From: Amoebophrya sp. A120
Lineage: Eukaryota > Sar > Dinophyceae > Syndiniales > Amoebophryaceae
NCBI GenBank assembly: GCA_905178155.1
Contig: CAJINV010000018.1
Coordinates: 316,479 to 380,478 of the forward strand
Reading direction: 5' to 3'
DNA length: 64,000 nucleotides
Below, piece by piece: positions 30,101-45,100 of the stretch. The position numbers were made by a program, and so were the translations under genes. Position 1 is the stretch's first letter; each line of letters opens with the position of its first letter. The notes under the pieces are model-generated. The model was not told the origin of the DNA, made no database searches, and worked only from the letters and a program-made list of their open reading frames with translations.

Positions 30101-33100
30101 GCTGCACCAGAAGATGATCCATAGCGCAACGCAGACCCCACGAAATTTCCAACCATGCTGGCAGCCGCACCGGCGTAGGTGGATGAAGCCGCTTTCTTTT
30201 CTGCCTGCTTTCGCAGCTTTTCCCGCTGCTCGTGGATTATGCATTGCAAATATGTCTGGGCCTGGATTTGTGATGCGAGAATTGAAGGACAAGAAGATCT
30301 GTGATGCATGAGTGCGATGGGCCAGGTTTTTTGTCGTGCTGGATGGAAGTTTGTCATGCGTTTTTCGAATGAATCAGCAACAAGCCTTTCCAAATTTCTG
30401 ATGCTGCTATGCCGTACAAGCAGCTACCCTCTGGTGCGACAGTCAGCAACACAAGTTTCCAGACCCAGACATTTTTGCATTTGATATGGATTTGCCTGCC
30501 GTTTTTGAACAGCAATTCGTCCGCGTCATTCAGAGCAACATCTATTCTGTGTAAAAACGTCCCAACCCCAGAGCTGTCATGCAAAGCTGCATGCTGAGAA
30601 TGTTTCTCATGCGGAGCCCCATGAGAGGCTGAGGCATTTCTAGTCGTGTTGAGGAATTTGTGATGCTAGCACCAGCATGACATGCTAGATCTGTGATGCT
30701 GCTGAACTACCAACCTAAACAGGATTACACTGCAAGGATATAATTGTCATGCGAAGCAACCAAAGCTCGTTGATTTGTCTAGCCGATTCCCCATCTATGG
30801 GTGGGACGTTTTTACGCAGGATAACATCTTGCGTGTCTTCCTGGTCAGCCATGTCCGCATCGCTGTCCCCGTCTTCAGTATCTTCTACCTGCTGCAGTGC
30901 GGGAAACTTTGCCTTCGCGGGCCGGCTGCTCCACGAATCGGCGGAGATCAGTAAGTGGTTTTGCCCGACATCCCTCCTCTCCTGCAGCACTTGGGAATAC
31001 ATGGAAATGTGGGAAGAGATCTTGTCCCAGTTCAAATACACCTGCTGTCCGTAGTTGAATTTCGCTTTGCCCACATCCAGGTTCTTTTCGCTGTTCGGTA
31101 ATTGCCCCGACACATCCTCCAACGGCGGTAGCGCGGAGAAGATCTCCAACAAGTGATCGTATGCCGCGTTGTTTTGCCTCTCAATCACTGAAGCGATGCC
31201 TGGCGCTGCTTGCTTCAATAGCTCATACTGTTTCCTAGCGACCGAATTTTGTACATCCTGCCCAGTACTCGAGGCAGCTTGTGCAAAAGTCGCCCAGGAG
31301 GAAACTGCGCCCGACACTTCCGCTTCCCTCTCCTCCGGTAAAGCCAGCTGCTTCCGTTTCGCAATCAAGAACAGCTGCTCCACCTGCACGGGCCAGAGAT
31401 TCGTCCGGCGAGAGGCAGAGAACAGAATCAGTTCCGGGTAAACCAGCGGGTCGTATTGCAGGCAGGTTTCGACGATTTTGAAAAAGTTTTCTTGGGAGAG
31501 ATTCATCTGCTCCCGCTCGAATTCGTTCAATGCAGCATTCGGATTTGTTTCCTGCATTTTCTGTAGTTTTTTCCACAAACCATGGTTCAATTTAAGAAAC
31601 GATTCCGCCGACTCGATTGTCTGCAGCACCACGATCGACGTCAGATATGCCACGGCCAAAACCCGGATCCGCTCGACGTGCGCGATCGTCAAGTCGGACA
31701 GTTTCGTCTTCTGGCGCCACCAATCCAAATCCGTTCCGAGGGAAGCGTCGGACGCGACTAACTGTAGCAATTCCCTCAACTGCAGCGGTTTCTGCTGTTT
31801 TTGCACAATCTGCAACGATTGAAATATCACCGTCGGCGCGGCCGCGTTGATCATTTCCAAACCGCCGCGTCCCCCCTGCAGCTGCACGGACCTTGCTAGG
31901 TCCATCAAGGCGCGCTTGAATTGCTTCGATCTTCTCTTTGTTGAAATCGACAGGACCTTCAATTGCTTCTGCCAATCACCCCGAGTCCTCTTCCGCTTCT
32001 GCTCGGCCGTTGGTAAGTATCCCACGAAAAAAGTGTTTCACTGTAAGGATTTTGCAAGTTTTGCATCACAAGTTTGTTCCGATTGACAGAGAAAATTTGC
32101 CATGCGAGGTTCCTAAGGGAAAACATTGCTAAAAATCCACTGTCTTGCGTGTATAGCAAAAACAAACAGTTTAAAGATGCATCTTCTGCATTACAAGTTT
32201 ACTGTGAAACAGTTTTTTCTTGCGATAGGAAGTACAAGAATTTCAATCTTTCCGCCCGGGCTGGCTCGTCGTCGTCGTGGTTGTGCTCTTTTGACATCAG
32301 ACCATTGCTATCAAATGTAAAAGTGTCTGGGTCTGGAAGATTTCTATATTTGTCATGCATATTTTCCATGACCCATGAAGTCTGTGATGCATGCCGTTGC
32401 ATCACAGATTTTTGGAGCGCTTTGTGATAGCTCTACCGCATGAGAAATGCCCTCTCCGCGTAGCACAAACTGGAGCCGTTTTGCTGGTCATGCAATACAT
32501 TTTTTTTCAGAATCCAGAGACAGCATCACAAGTTTAGAATGTTCCAGAGCCAGGCATTTTTGCATTTGATAAGTGTCTCTCATCTCCTTCTCGTGAAATT
32601 TGTAGTCCCGGGCTTATCCTGAGAAAAAACGTCTCCACTACACCAGAGTCAAGATGGGAAATCTGCTAGACAAATCAGCTAGCTTTGATTGTTTCGCATG
32701 ACAAGCTTGTGCTGGTCCGCGTAGTGTAATCCCGTTGAGGTAGTTCAGCAGCATCACAGATCTAGCTTATCATGCTGATTATAGCATCACAAATTCCAAA
32801 ACACGACTAGACAATGCCTATCATGGGGCTCGGCATGAGAAACTTTTTTGGCATGCAGATTTGCATGACAACTCTCGGGTGGGGACGTTTTCACAAATGA
32901 TAGAGCGAGCGAATACTTCTGTCTCTTCACCAGGTTGATCGCATCTCTCCGCTCGTCGTCGTTATCGACGTAAGCAAACTGGGCCTGCACTATCAAATGC
33001 AAAAGTGTCTGGGTCTGGAATCTGTCATGCATATTTCTATATGACCCATGATGCCTGTAATGCATGACCTAGCATTGCAGACTTTTACAGGGCTTCCTGA

Positions 33101-36100
33101 TGCACCTTCCGCATGAGAAATGCCCTGTCCGTGTAGAACAAACTGCACCCCTCATCTTGCTGGTCATGCAATACAATTTTTTCTTGGATCCAAAAACAGC
33201 ATGACACGTTGCAATCTTCTAGACCCAGACATTTTTGCAGTTGATATGCACCTCGTCCTCCGATATCGGCTGCGTGAGCCACCTGTTTTCGTTCTCGAAC
33301 AGTTCTTCCTTTTCCTTCCGGCTGTAAATGCCGCTGTCGTTATCCAAGAAAAAAACGCTGTTAGTGTAAATTTGTGATGCGCAACATGCAAAGTGATTGC
33401 GTCTGTCATGCTTGGCATGCATCGTAGGGTCCATTAAAGGGCGTTTTCACGTTCTATATGCGCTTGACAGGTTTTTGCTGTCATGTCGGACAAACATGTA
33501 ATGCTGTTCCTCCAAAAAAGTTACACCTACAATGCTTTTTTCTTGGATAATCGTTGATCTCTTGGTCCCGCTGTTCCTGCATCTCCGCCGGAAGTTCGTC
33601 AAAATCGAGAACTTCCCGCATCAGCTTCCCCCGCAGCTTATCGAATGCAAAGACGTCTGGGTCTGGAAGATTGCCAGACTTGTCATGCAGGTTTTTCATG
33701 ACCCATGAGGTCTGCTATGGAGGACATAGCATGACAGATTCTGATGTGAGAGTTCTATCATACCTATCCTGCATGAGCAGAGACTTCTGCCTCTTGATTA
33801 GGTCAAAAGTGAAGGCTTTTGGTAATCATGCAACACAGATTTTTACATGATTCAGATTTAGCATGACAAGTTGCTTTGTTCCAGACATCCAGGGATGTTT
33901 GCATTTGATACAGCTGCTTCAAATAGAACTTCGCGTGGACGATATCCTGAGTAAAAACGTACCCACACCAGAGTTGTAATGCAAATCTGCATGCTGAAAG
34001 TGTTTCTCATGCGGAGCTCCATGAGAAGCATTTTCTAGTGGTGTTTTGCAATTTGTCATGCTCCAATCAGCATGGTGTGCTAGATCTGTGATGCTGCTGA
34101 GCTAGCTCAAACAGCACTATACTACGAATCCAAATTTGTCATGCAAAACAGCCAAAACTTGTGGATTTGTCTAGCCGATTCCCCATCTCGACTCTGGTGT
34201 GGGTACGTTTTTACTCAGGATAGACGAAACCGATCAGAATCTGCTTCCGGGACTGCCGCACGTAGAACTCTATGAACTGCAAAAGTATCGTATTCGTATA
34301 AATGCATTACAAATTTCCTCAGCATGAGAAATGAAATTTGTAATGCGGATCTGACTTAACAAAAAGATTTGTAATGCATGATTGCAATACGAGTACGATA
34401 CTTTTGCACAGGATAAACTCGGAAGTGTTGTAATCGCCCGCAATCTATGCATCGCAAATATGTCAGAGCAGTCTGGAACACTGCAGCTTGTCATGCTGAG
34501 TGCTTAGCGCAAAAATATGTGTGTTGCATGAACCGCAAGAGGAGGTGCGAACTTCTTGCTACCCGCAGCAGGGCGAATTTCTCATGCAGGACAGGAATTG
34601 AGAAGGAGCCCTGGGAAAGGTTGTGATGCGTCTGTGCGCATTCCACGACACAATCTGTGTGATCCACGAGATGCATGACAAACTAACATGCGCAATCGTC
34701 CAGACCAAGATGACACCTTTGCATTTGATAAAATCGGGCCGGCGGGACCGTTCGGTCCGTACCCGTCATTATTCGGGTCGGGTTCGAACTGTTTTGCCAT
34801 GGGGTCCTGGTAGTTTTTATCAACAGGAAAAATCCCTCCTCTCCATATCAAATAAAGCGGAAATCTGTAATACGGAATCTGTATACAGAAATCGGCTTTG
34901 TCTTGCAATAGTTAGAGGACTGCAGGCAGATGCAGGATTTGAGTCGGGGCGCTTTGGTGTAGGCACCTAGCAAGGCAGGCGCGTCCTCTGTAGGCCATAC
35001 AGCATTACAAATTTCCTGCAGAACGCAGCGAAGTGCGTTGCTTTGCCTTCTTGCAATACAGAGACGATTTGTGGTCACAAATCAGCATTACAAATTTTCA
35101 GAAGTGTCCCGCTTTGGTATGGGGAGGGGGGATTTTTCCTCGCAGTAGTTTTGCACTTGGTACTGCTCCATTCTTGCCTCCTCCGTCGCTGTGAAGAGTC
35201 TATCAACTGTAAAAATGTCTCGGTCTCCTGGATGATTCTGAGACTTGTCATGCACGTGTCGCATGAGCCATGATGTCTGTGATGCATGCCCGCCTAGCAT
35301 CACGGGCTTTCGGGGGGATTCTTGATGCCTATTCCGCATCACAAAAGCCCTCCCCGCGTAGCAAAAACTAGAATCCTTTTGCTGCTCATGCAACACAAAT
35401 TTTTTAGGCATCCAAATGCAGCATCACAAGTTCGGATCCTTCCAGACCCAGACATTTTTGCAGGTGATATAGTCGGTTGCGAAGCAAAACGGCCTGACTC
35501 GCGTTGGATTGGTTGTCTCTCACTGCATATGCTGTGCAAAAGCATCGTACTCGTATAAATGCAGGTCTTGCATTACAAATTTCTTTGTCAAGGCAAATCA
35601 GCATTACAAATTTCATTTCTCATGCTGAGGAAATTTGTAATGCATTTATACGAGTACGATACCTTTGCAATGCATACTGCAGTGTAGATGCTGTTCTCCA
35701 ACTATCAACAAAAAAAACTGTGGAAGTGTAACTCTGTAGGAGGAGCAGGATCACAAATTCGTTTTTTCATTACAGGGAAAACCTGTCATGCGCAGCTAGT
35801 ACGTGAAAACACGTATGGAAGTAGCCTATGACGCAAATCCGGCATGACAAGTGTGACAGTTTTGCATTTTCTGCATCACAAACTTACACTTACACAGTTT
35901 TTTTCTTGCATACCAACTCCGGTGCCATTTTCGCCTTATCTGGCACCACCACGCACTGGTGCTTGTCCCGAATGGCGGGGTATCAAAAAGAAAAATCCCC
36001 CCTCCCCATATCAAAACGGAAATCTGTGATGCGGATTTGTGGCCACAAATCAACTTTGTCATGCTAGGAGGAAAAAGATGCGGACTGTAGTGCAGGGTGG

Positions 36101-39100
36101 TGTGGGAAAGCCTTGTACGTCCAGCATGGCAGGAGGCAGCTGGAAGTATGAAACAGCATGACAAATTGCCTGCAAACCAGGCCACAGCTGCGGCTCTTGG
36201 CCTTCTAGCAATACAAATCGATTTGTGTACTCAACAAATACAGCATCACAAGTTTCGTTTTCGATATGGGGAGGGGGGATTTTTTCTTTTGATATGGGGT
36301 CGAACCACCCCAGGGGAACTTGGTGGCACTCCGCTGGGTCAGACGGGAAGTGGACCCCACGCGAATCCGTCGGAGAGTCATTCAACCGACAGCACGCACC
36401 TCGGTAAGCCGACACGCCGACCTCATTCCCGTCCTTATCCCACCTTATCCCGTTCGATGAGCCACAACGATCACACCACCCTGCTTTGCCGCACACCTCT
36501 GGCAGCCAGCAGTCCTCTTCTACTTTTGTTCCCTCGTCCTCCTTCTTCTTCGGGGGCGGCTTCTTCGAGACGGGAGCGTTCCGGAGTTTCTTGCCGATCG
36601 TGCTGTCGGAATTGTATTTATTCGTGCTGTATCAAGTGTAAAAATGTCTGGGTCTGGAAGATTGGAAGACTTGTCATGCATATTTTGCATGACCCATGAC
36701 GCCTGTAATGCATGTCCTACCATCACAGACTTTTAGAACCCTTCCTGAAGCCTATTCCGCATGAGAAATGCCCTCTCCGCGTAGCACAAACTGGGGTCCT
36801 ACATGCTGGTCATGCAATACAAATTTTTTCAGAATCCAAAAATAGCATCACAAGCTCCACTTTCCAGACCCAGACATTTTTACATTTGATATGCTGATCA
36901 TTCGCGTGAAGAACGCGTCTTGGCTGGCGAGCGCAATCCGCCGATACAAGGCCGGGGGCGCCTCCGTGCCGTCGCCGTCGCTGCCGAACTGCACATCATC
37001 GGGGAATACTGTGTCTGGCGGTTCTGCAATGTAGTTTCCTCTCGTGTTCAGCTTGTAGTGCCGGAAGCGGTTGTCGTTTCCGAGGGCCAGACAAGAGTTC
37101 CTTTCGTCCAGGAATTGTCTCTCTTTGTCTTCTATCAAATGCAAATTCGTCTGGGTCTGCAAGAGTGCCAGCTTGTCATGCAGATCTTTCATGACCCATG
37201 ACGCCTGATACGCATCACCTAGAAGCATCACAGATTTTTAGAGGCCTCCCTAATGCCTATTCCGTATGAGAAATGCCCTCTCGATGTAGCACAAACTGGA
37301 CCCACCTTGCTGATCATGCAAAAATACAGATTTTCTTAGAATGCAGAGACAGCAACACAAGTTGCAACCTTCCAGGAGACCCAGACATATTTGCAATGCA
37401 TATCTTCCTGGACATTCTCCTTCCTTTTCGATTCAAAATCAAACAAGTCGCCCTTGACCAACTTTTCAAAGTCTTGCGTCCAGAACTGCTTCTTGAACAT
37501 CTGCCGCCACTCGCGCCTGGTCAGCTCCGATTTCCGCAGTTGGTACCCTTGTCTCGATCCCCCTTTCAATCCGTAATCCCGTTCCACCTTCATTTCCGGA
37601 GCCATCGTGGCTCTTGCTGCCGGGGGTGGGGTTTTCCCTCTACTTCCTTGTCGCTTCGGTTTCGGCTTCGGCTTCGCTACGGATTGTGGGCTGGCAGCTC
37701 TCCCCGCCGGTTTTGTTTTCGCCTTCGGCTTCGGTTCGGGTCCCTCTTCCGGATAGGGCAACGCGAAGAACTTTTCCAACTCCAGTCTGGCCTTTATGTT
37801 CGACTGATTTTTGTCCTCCCCGCAGGAAGCAAACAGCACCAAAACCCGCCAGAACCGCGCCCAGTGCCGCACCAAGGTCGCTTTCCCGGTTTCGCCCAAC
37901 GGGGCGTCCCAATTCACCAAAAACGAGTGCTTTTTCAGGGCGTTCATGTCTTCGTCGTCCGTCAAGCCGTAGTGGTGGTCGGTGTGAAGAATCACTAAGG
38001 ATTATGCAAGAAAAAAAATGTGTAAGTGTAAATCTGTGATGCAGAAAATGCAAAACAGTTACACTTGAACTTGTCATGCTGGAAGTGCGTCACAGGCTAC
38101 TACCATACGTGTTTCCACTGATACTAGCTGCGCATGACAGGTTCTTTTCCCTGTAATGCAAAACGAATTTGTGATGCTGCTCTTCCTAGTACAAAGTTAC
38201 ACTTACACAGTTTTTTTCCTGGATAAAGATAGCTCCCTTTCCAGTTTGTCCAACAAATGGCTCGCGACGATGTCTTGCAGCTTCGCCGCCACCAGCTCCG
38301 CCGCATTCTGACTGTCGATCTGGTTCTGCAGGTTCGGGTTGGGCTATGACAGTGCGCAACCCCCCCTCCGTCTCATTTGTATGGTATGAGCAGCAATACA
38401 AACACCAGCGCACATGGACCCTATGCATGACAAATCGATGCGCCTAATGTAGTACTTGTTGGGCGTCCAGAATTTGTCATGCAAACAGTGCTACAAGTAC
38501 AAACAAGGCAGCAGCTGGATTTAAGATTTTGCATGACAAGTGAGGGAGAGGGGGAGTTGTGCACTTTCATATGGGCACCTGGCGGCGCACGAGATCCTCG
38601 AACACTTTACCGACTATCAAGTGCAAAAATGTCTTGGTCTGGAAGAGTGCCAGGTTTGTCATGCAGATTTTGCATGACCTTGACCCATAATGCCTGTAAT
38701 GCATGCCCTAGCATCACAGATTTTTCGAGGGCTTTCTGGTGCGTGTTCCGCATGAGAAATGCCCTCTCCGCGTAGCAGAAATTGGAATCCTTTTGCTGCT
38801 CATGCAACACAAATCTTTTAGGTTTCCAAATGCAGCATCACAAGTTGCATTCTTCCAGACCCAGACATTTTTGCAATTCATACCGACGCCGGCCGTACCA
38901 GAGTCGCCTGCCAGATTGATCTCCATATTCAAAGACAAGTTGTACGCACCTTCAATGGTCACGTGCGACAGGTCCTTCTGCGTTGGTCCAGGCTTCGCGA
39001 AATCGTCCATGGCTTTGAAAAAGACAACCTCTTGCTTATTTGGCGCTCCTTTAGTGCGATATTCCTGTAGCTTGAAATTGCTGCCGTAGATCAAATCGAA

Positions 39101-42100
39101 GATTTGGCTCCACGAGTGAGGCCTGGCTTTCGCGTCCGGCTCGCCGCCCACTGCAAGAGCGATTGCGTTTTTCACCACTCCGGCCGGGGAAAGGGCTCCG
39201 GCGGCGGCGTGTGGTGGGGCGGGCGGCTGTACCAAGTGTTCGTTTGTTTCGGCTTCCTCGGGGTCGGGAGAAAGCATTTCTTGTAATTCCAGTGTGTCTT
39301 TGCCCTGAAGGTACTTCTTGAAAATGCCTGCGCCGGTCAGATTGGCGATTTCCGCTTCATCCGGCAATTCTTCTCCGCTCGCGTGGGCATACTGCCAGTG
39401 ATTCAGGTGCTTTAACACATCGTGCATGTGCTTGGCCGAGTCCATGAAGGCGGTCATGAAGCCGCTTGTCGGATTGGCTTCTTTGTTTTTTTCGGCGATT
39501 TTTAGGCGCAGGCGGGGCTCCTCCTCAGCATCTTGGTTCTCCTGTAAGTCGCGTTCGAGGAGGGCGGCTTCCTCACGCATCTTTTCTCGGAACAACTTTT
39601 GGTCCACAGATTGCCAGATTTTCTGGGCCTCGTTCGCTTGCTGCAGCCGCAACTTGTAGAGATTCTCCAGCCGGGTCCACCGTTTCCGCGTGGCGTGCAA
39701 TTCCTGCAAACAAGAGTAGAAATCGCGGATTGTGTCCCCAGCGGGAAGTCCTTCCTCCACAGCGTTGCTGGAGGAATCTCCGGTAGATTTGAAAATCAGT
39801 GGCTTCAGTAAGTCGTTCGCCACACCGTGCCGGATTGTCTGGGTACTCACATATGCCGTGCAGATATGTCTGGGTCTGGAAGAATTGAAGGTTGTCATGC
39901 TCGGCTGGCATGACTGTTCATTCTGTGGTGCAGGACCAGGAAAAGTAGATCCCTTGCCAGCCTGTCATGCAAGGGTGCACTTTGCCATGCGGAATGCGCA
40001 GCACAAAGTAGGTCTAAAAATTGTCATGATTGGCCGCGCATGGAAAGCGCTCATCATTTTTGGCAGACTTGCATCACAAGTTTGAGTTTCCAGATCCAGA
40101 CATATTTGCAATTGATATCGCACCCGACATGGCGATCCGGGTCAACATGGGTCGGGAAAAGCGGATATCCGGTGCAAAAAGTATCGTATTCGTATCTATT
40201 AATGCAATTCTTTCGCTCGTTCGTTGTGGATCGGCTCCGCCGACCGGGTAACCCATCGCCTCACATACAAATAACCGATATAGGCGAACCCCGTTGCGGG
40301 ACATACTTACAAATTGGCCGTACGGAAGGGCCCTAAGCGCTACATACATAGTTCACCCTAAGCGCCTACCACTTCGGTCGGGACTGAGTCTACCTGGTCC
40401 TGGGGGTCTGCAGCGTACTAGCCCTTTGCTAGCATAAACAAACTGGGTTCTACAAACTGGTTTAACTTCTTCTAACAGTAAGGCCATCATAAAGGTGCGC
40501 AATTCTTGCATTACAAATCNCTTTGCTAGCATAAACAAACTGGGTTCTACAAACTGGTTTAACTTCTTCTAACAGTAAGGCCATCATAAAGGTGCGCAAT
40601 TCTTGCATTACAAATCTTTTTCTTGAGGCGAATCCGCATTACAAATTGTCTTTCTCATGCTGAGGAAATTTGTAATGCATTTAAACGAGTACGAAACTTT
40701 TGCAATGCATAGCGGAAGTGCCAGTGGGGCTTGCTTGCCTGCTGTGTCGCCGACATTTCGTGCTTCGTGTAGACCGCCTGCTCCGGTGCTGTTGCAGACG
40801 CGGCTGCGGAAGACGCTGCTCCTCCTCCTGCGGCAGATGAGGAGCTAGGACCAGCACTTGCAGAACCAGAAGACGATGTCGATCCTCCTGCACCAGCGCC
40901 AGCACTATCATTCTCCAAAGAACTACTGGTCCTTCCGTGGGAGTTCACGTGCATTTTCCGGGGCTCATTCGCATTCTCCGCCACCTCATGGTCCAATTGC
41001 GGAGCAAAAACTGCGCAGGCCCGCGGCAGAAACCCAAACACATATCAAAAGCGAAAATCCCCCCTCCCCATATCGAAAACGAATTTTGTGATGCTGTATT
41101 TGAATGCACAAATCGACTTGTATTGCTAGAATGCAAAGTGGCGCAGTTGTGGCCCCGTTTGCAGCCAATTTGTCATGCTGTTGCAACTTCCAGCTGCCCT
41201 CTGTCATGCTGGGGATGTGTGAAGTTTCCTGTAAATGTGGTGAACAACAAATTTGGAAACTTTCATAGAGGTTACGATCCTCAAACGTATTGGGGTGTTA
41301 CCAATTGTGAATTCCAGTATTGCGCGTATATTGGGTTCACAAACAAGCCTGACATCGTGCAATCAAAAATCCATCATCGATGTTCTTTCTTCTGTATCGT
41401 TCCTCATTGTGTTTGCATTCATATCCGCATGCTACGCTAGAAGCTATTTATTAAGTACGATGCTACGACAATGTTTGTACGATAGTCCGAATGAAAATGC
41501 TCTGAACGAATACCGATAGTAGTATTGATTTTTGCATTCAAACAGAAATTGGGTGTACGTCAATACCGATGACATTCCCCCGTCTCCGTATGAAATAGCA
41601 TGTAAAATAGTATAAAAATAGTAATCCTAGTAAATATTTTAGGTGCTATTTCGGTAATAAAATTAGTAATCCTAATGGGATACAGGCTCTTTAAGTGAAA
41701 TCTAATTTGTATTGCGCGTGGGATACAGCATGATAAACTTGGAGGTCAAGATAAAATCTACTGTGAACAAAAATGGATATAAAGATAAAGAAGGATATTA
41801 CTACAATATCAATGGGTTTAACAGATATACCCTATTGGTTGCGTAATAGCAGCGAGTTTCGCTGTAGACATACACAAATGCGTAAATGAAAACCAGAAAA
41901 AAACAAGGATGTAATGCGTGGAAAAAGAAAAATCTAAAACCACAAACAAAAAGATGAAAAAATTGACGGGGACTTGAAGGCCCATCAGGAACAGAGAAAA
42001 ACACAAAAATTAGGTGGGGTTTTAGGCAAAAATTGAAGCTAAAAATCTCACGGAGGGATGTGCACAAAAGAAAAAAAATCTTCAGGCAAAAAGAGTGCGG

Positions 42101-45100
42101 GTGAGCTTGCAACAAAAATTCTGGGGTGAAAAATCCCAACAAAAATTGCCAAAAACGAAAAAAAATTGTCTCAAAAACTTACCCGCATCCGAACCATTTA
42201 GCTCAAGGCTTGGACTTAGGCGCTGACTTGAATGCGGCCAGTTGCAAACGCTTTAATTATCATCCTGGGATAGGACGACATATGCGTGAGCTCGTCAGCA
42301 ATATTGATTTCGCGCGGAATGTGGCGAACATCAATAAGCTTTTCTTTTTGTTCCTGGCGTAGCATCGCGGCATCAGACATCAAGTTCGTTTCGCGCTTCA
42401 TCTTGTGCGTAGTGCCAGCTGTGCTAACGTTATCGGTTGAATCGGTCAGACACAGGATAGGCGTACTAGCATCAAGAATTCCGACTTCGACAAGCATACC
42501 TTGCAGATACTTTGCATCAGCATGCGCACCGCGCAACGCTAACAACTCAGAACCTGCGGGCGATGACGACCGCCGCGCTTGCTTGATCGACTGCCAACGC
42601 ATCGGAATTGCGCGCCTAGATGGACCAGGAGTCATCTCACTGAGAAAAATGACAAACCCAGTTTGAGACTCGCCATCAGGTCGGCCTTTGAACGAACTGT
42701 CGCTGAAAGAGACTAGCTGAAGGGGTCCTTGCAGCTCGAAAAAATTAGTGCTAAAATCCAACCTGTGTGCTACTGTGCGCGCGACTTTGTTCAGCTTGTG
42801 GACGTCCGACCAGGTCGGATGCTCCATGACTGAACTTAAAATCGACAATGGGCATGCGATATCAGGGCGCGAACGCGTGGCCCATCGCAAATTGCCGATA
42901 AGTGCGCGGTAGGGGCACTTGCCGTCTTTGTTTTTCACCGTGAACGGCTCACATGATTCCACATCTACACCATGCGGAATAGGAATTTCGACGATCTTAG
43001 AAGTGTAGTGCTCCTGCGAAAGTCGAAAACTGTGGTCGGTGTTCAGCGCGAGCTTTTGCCCGACGTAGTTCACAGGGTTGGAAAACGTCAAATCCTCTTT
43101 GGAACCAAACGAAAAAGTTTCTTCTAGGGGTGCTAGTACTAACTTTTTGAAAAGTTCACCGCCAGAATACAGCAAATCATCAACAAAAACGCACATAGTT
43201 CCAATGATACGACCTCCCTGCGGTGGCTCGTGCCGAAAAGTCGGATCGGATTGGATTTGTGCTGCTGTGCTTTCTGTGTAAACTGGGCGGGGCGGTGGGA
43301 TTAGATTGCTGTTTTGGTCCACAACAAAATAAAGCAAATTCTGATCAGCTGTCACAGACCAGGCGCAAAGTTCCTTCAACCGCTTGAACAATGCGGCCTG
43401 CCAGCGTTCTGGTGCATCGATCAAACCATAGAGGCACTTTTTCAGCCTAATGACAGGCGCCTCAATGATTTTGCACTTGCGAACCGCTGCGGGTACTGTG
43501 ATGTAGAGCGGCTTGTCGTTTGGGTCGAAATAGAAACCACGTAAAAAGGCGGTCTCAATGTCGCCACTCCCAATGTCCAATCCATGCTGTTTGGAAAAGA
43601 CAAGGAACGTTTTCAAGCCTGCTTCGCTGATCATGCTGCTGTCCGTTCTTATGTCCTCAGAACCTTTTCGGGGGTCCTGAAAACCGCGAACAACCCACCT
43701 TGCTTTCACACGCTTTAGTGTGCCTTTGATCGTGTCTATTTTTAATGTCCACACGATTCGCGACTCCATGACTCGACTTTGATCCACATTTCCCTGCGGC
43801 AACTCGTAGACATCATTGTCTTTGATGCTACCAGTTTCTTTGTTCAACGCTTTGAACGCTTCGGGCTGTAGACCATGGTCGATCAAGAAGTTGTAGGACA
43901 CTTCGACATTGCCAGACTTGATCTCCTCCGGCTTAAGGGAAAGAGTCACACTGGGCAAGTCGACGCGGCGTAGACAGGCTAGCGAAAAGACAAAATCATA
44001 TCCACTAACCTTGTCGCCGTGCTTCTTTCTGCTGAAAAAACCGTCTTTGGTCAAAACAAAGTGAAAAACATCGTAGCGCTTTTTCCAGTTCAAATCACTT
44101 TTGACCGTGTAGCAGTTTTTGTTGATTTTCATCAACGCAATCTCCCTGCTGGTTTGCGCTGCGAAAAACTGAAAAACTTCCTGCCCTTTGTCAACTATCA
44201 CCCGATGCCCTGAGTGGTGTTCGTAGCGCTCTTTTGTCAACCTAGAAAGCAAATCTTTTTGGCTCTCATCAAGTGAAAACGAAATGTCTCCACCTGATTC
44301 CGCCGCAAGAAAAGCATGCGCCCATCGCGCTTCGCGCTCACGGCGCCTACGTTCCGCGCGTAGCGTGCGCGGGTCGGGCTCTTCGTCCTCCTCTTCCTCA
44401 GAAGTAGCGGGAGGTGACTCAGGGGCTTGGGGCGGGGCTTTTGCTTTTGCTTTGGGTGGTGCTTGTGCTTTTGCTTTTGGTGCTTCAGCACCTTGCGGAA
44501 CTGACAAATTTTTAGTGCTAGTCGTACTGGTAGTAGTGGTAGAAGCATGCTGATCTGCGACATTCGGACTGTTACTTGAACTAGAAATAGAGGCGTTTTT
44601 AGAAAAATGAATCGACTGACTTTCGGATTGAAGATTTGCATGAGCATGCGGATTTAGTACTTGCGCATGCGATACGGACTTTGCTTTTGCTACACTGTGA
44701 GGGGCTCCCTCTTTTGGTACTGCGCTGCTGTTGGGTAGTGCTTTTGCAGCTTGTTGCCGTGCGTAGTGCTGGTAAATTGGATGCGCTGAAAACTCTAACG
44801 ATGGGATGACTCGCAACTGAGAACCACTCTTCCTCACATGATATCCAGTCGATTTCCCGTAAAGCAGGTAGATCGGTCTGCCTGCGTGTCCTTCCTCCAG
44901 CCCGATTATTTTGGTCCCTAACCAGGCTCGATCGACTTCGGAATATTATTCCACTGCTGCTCCCGGAATTAGTTCATCTTCCTTCGGTTTCCGGCGAACT
45001 TCCAAACGCTTCAAAAACTCCTTGTCAACTGCAACTTGTTCCAACATCTGGCGGATTTGCAACCGCTCGCGAAACTCTTCCAGAAAGGACGACTTTTCCG

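Larger units (their letters stand above)
40166..40711. mobile_element. Introner, family C, enlarged by an insertion and an assembly join
   Basis: Target copies GCGGA/GCGGA. The usual length is about 150 bp; the extra 395 bp are the insertion at 40213-40498 and a repeated 96-bp segment around an N. Confidence 0.88.

Noticed and set aside
40213-40498. tRNA or tRNA-derived SINE head
   Set aside because: I could find no cloverleaf and no A/B promoter boxes.
41801-42142. 113-codon Phe-rich frame in the retrotransposon 3-prime region
   Set aside because: Low-complexity reading of AT-rich DNA, no motif, not in the polyprotein frame.
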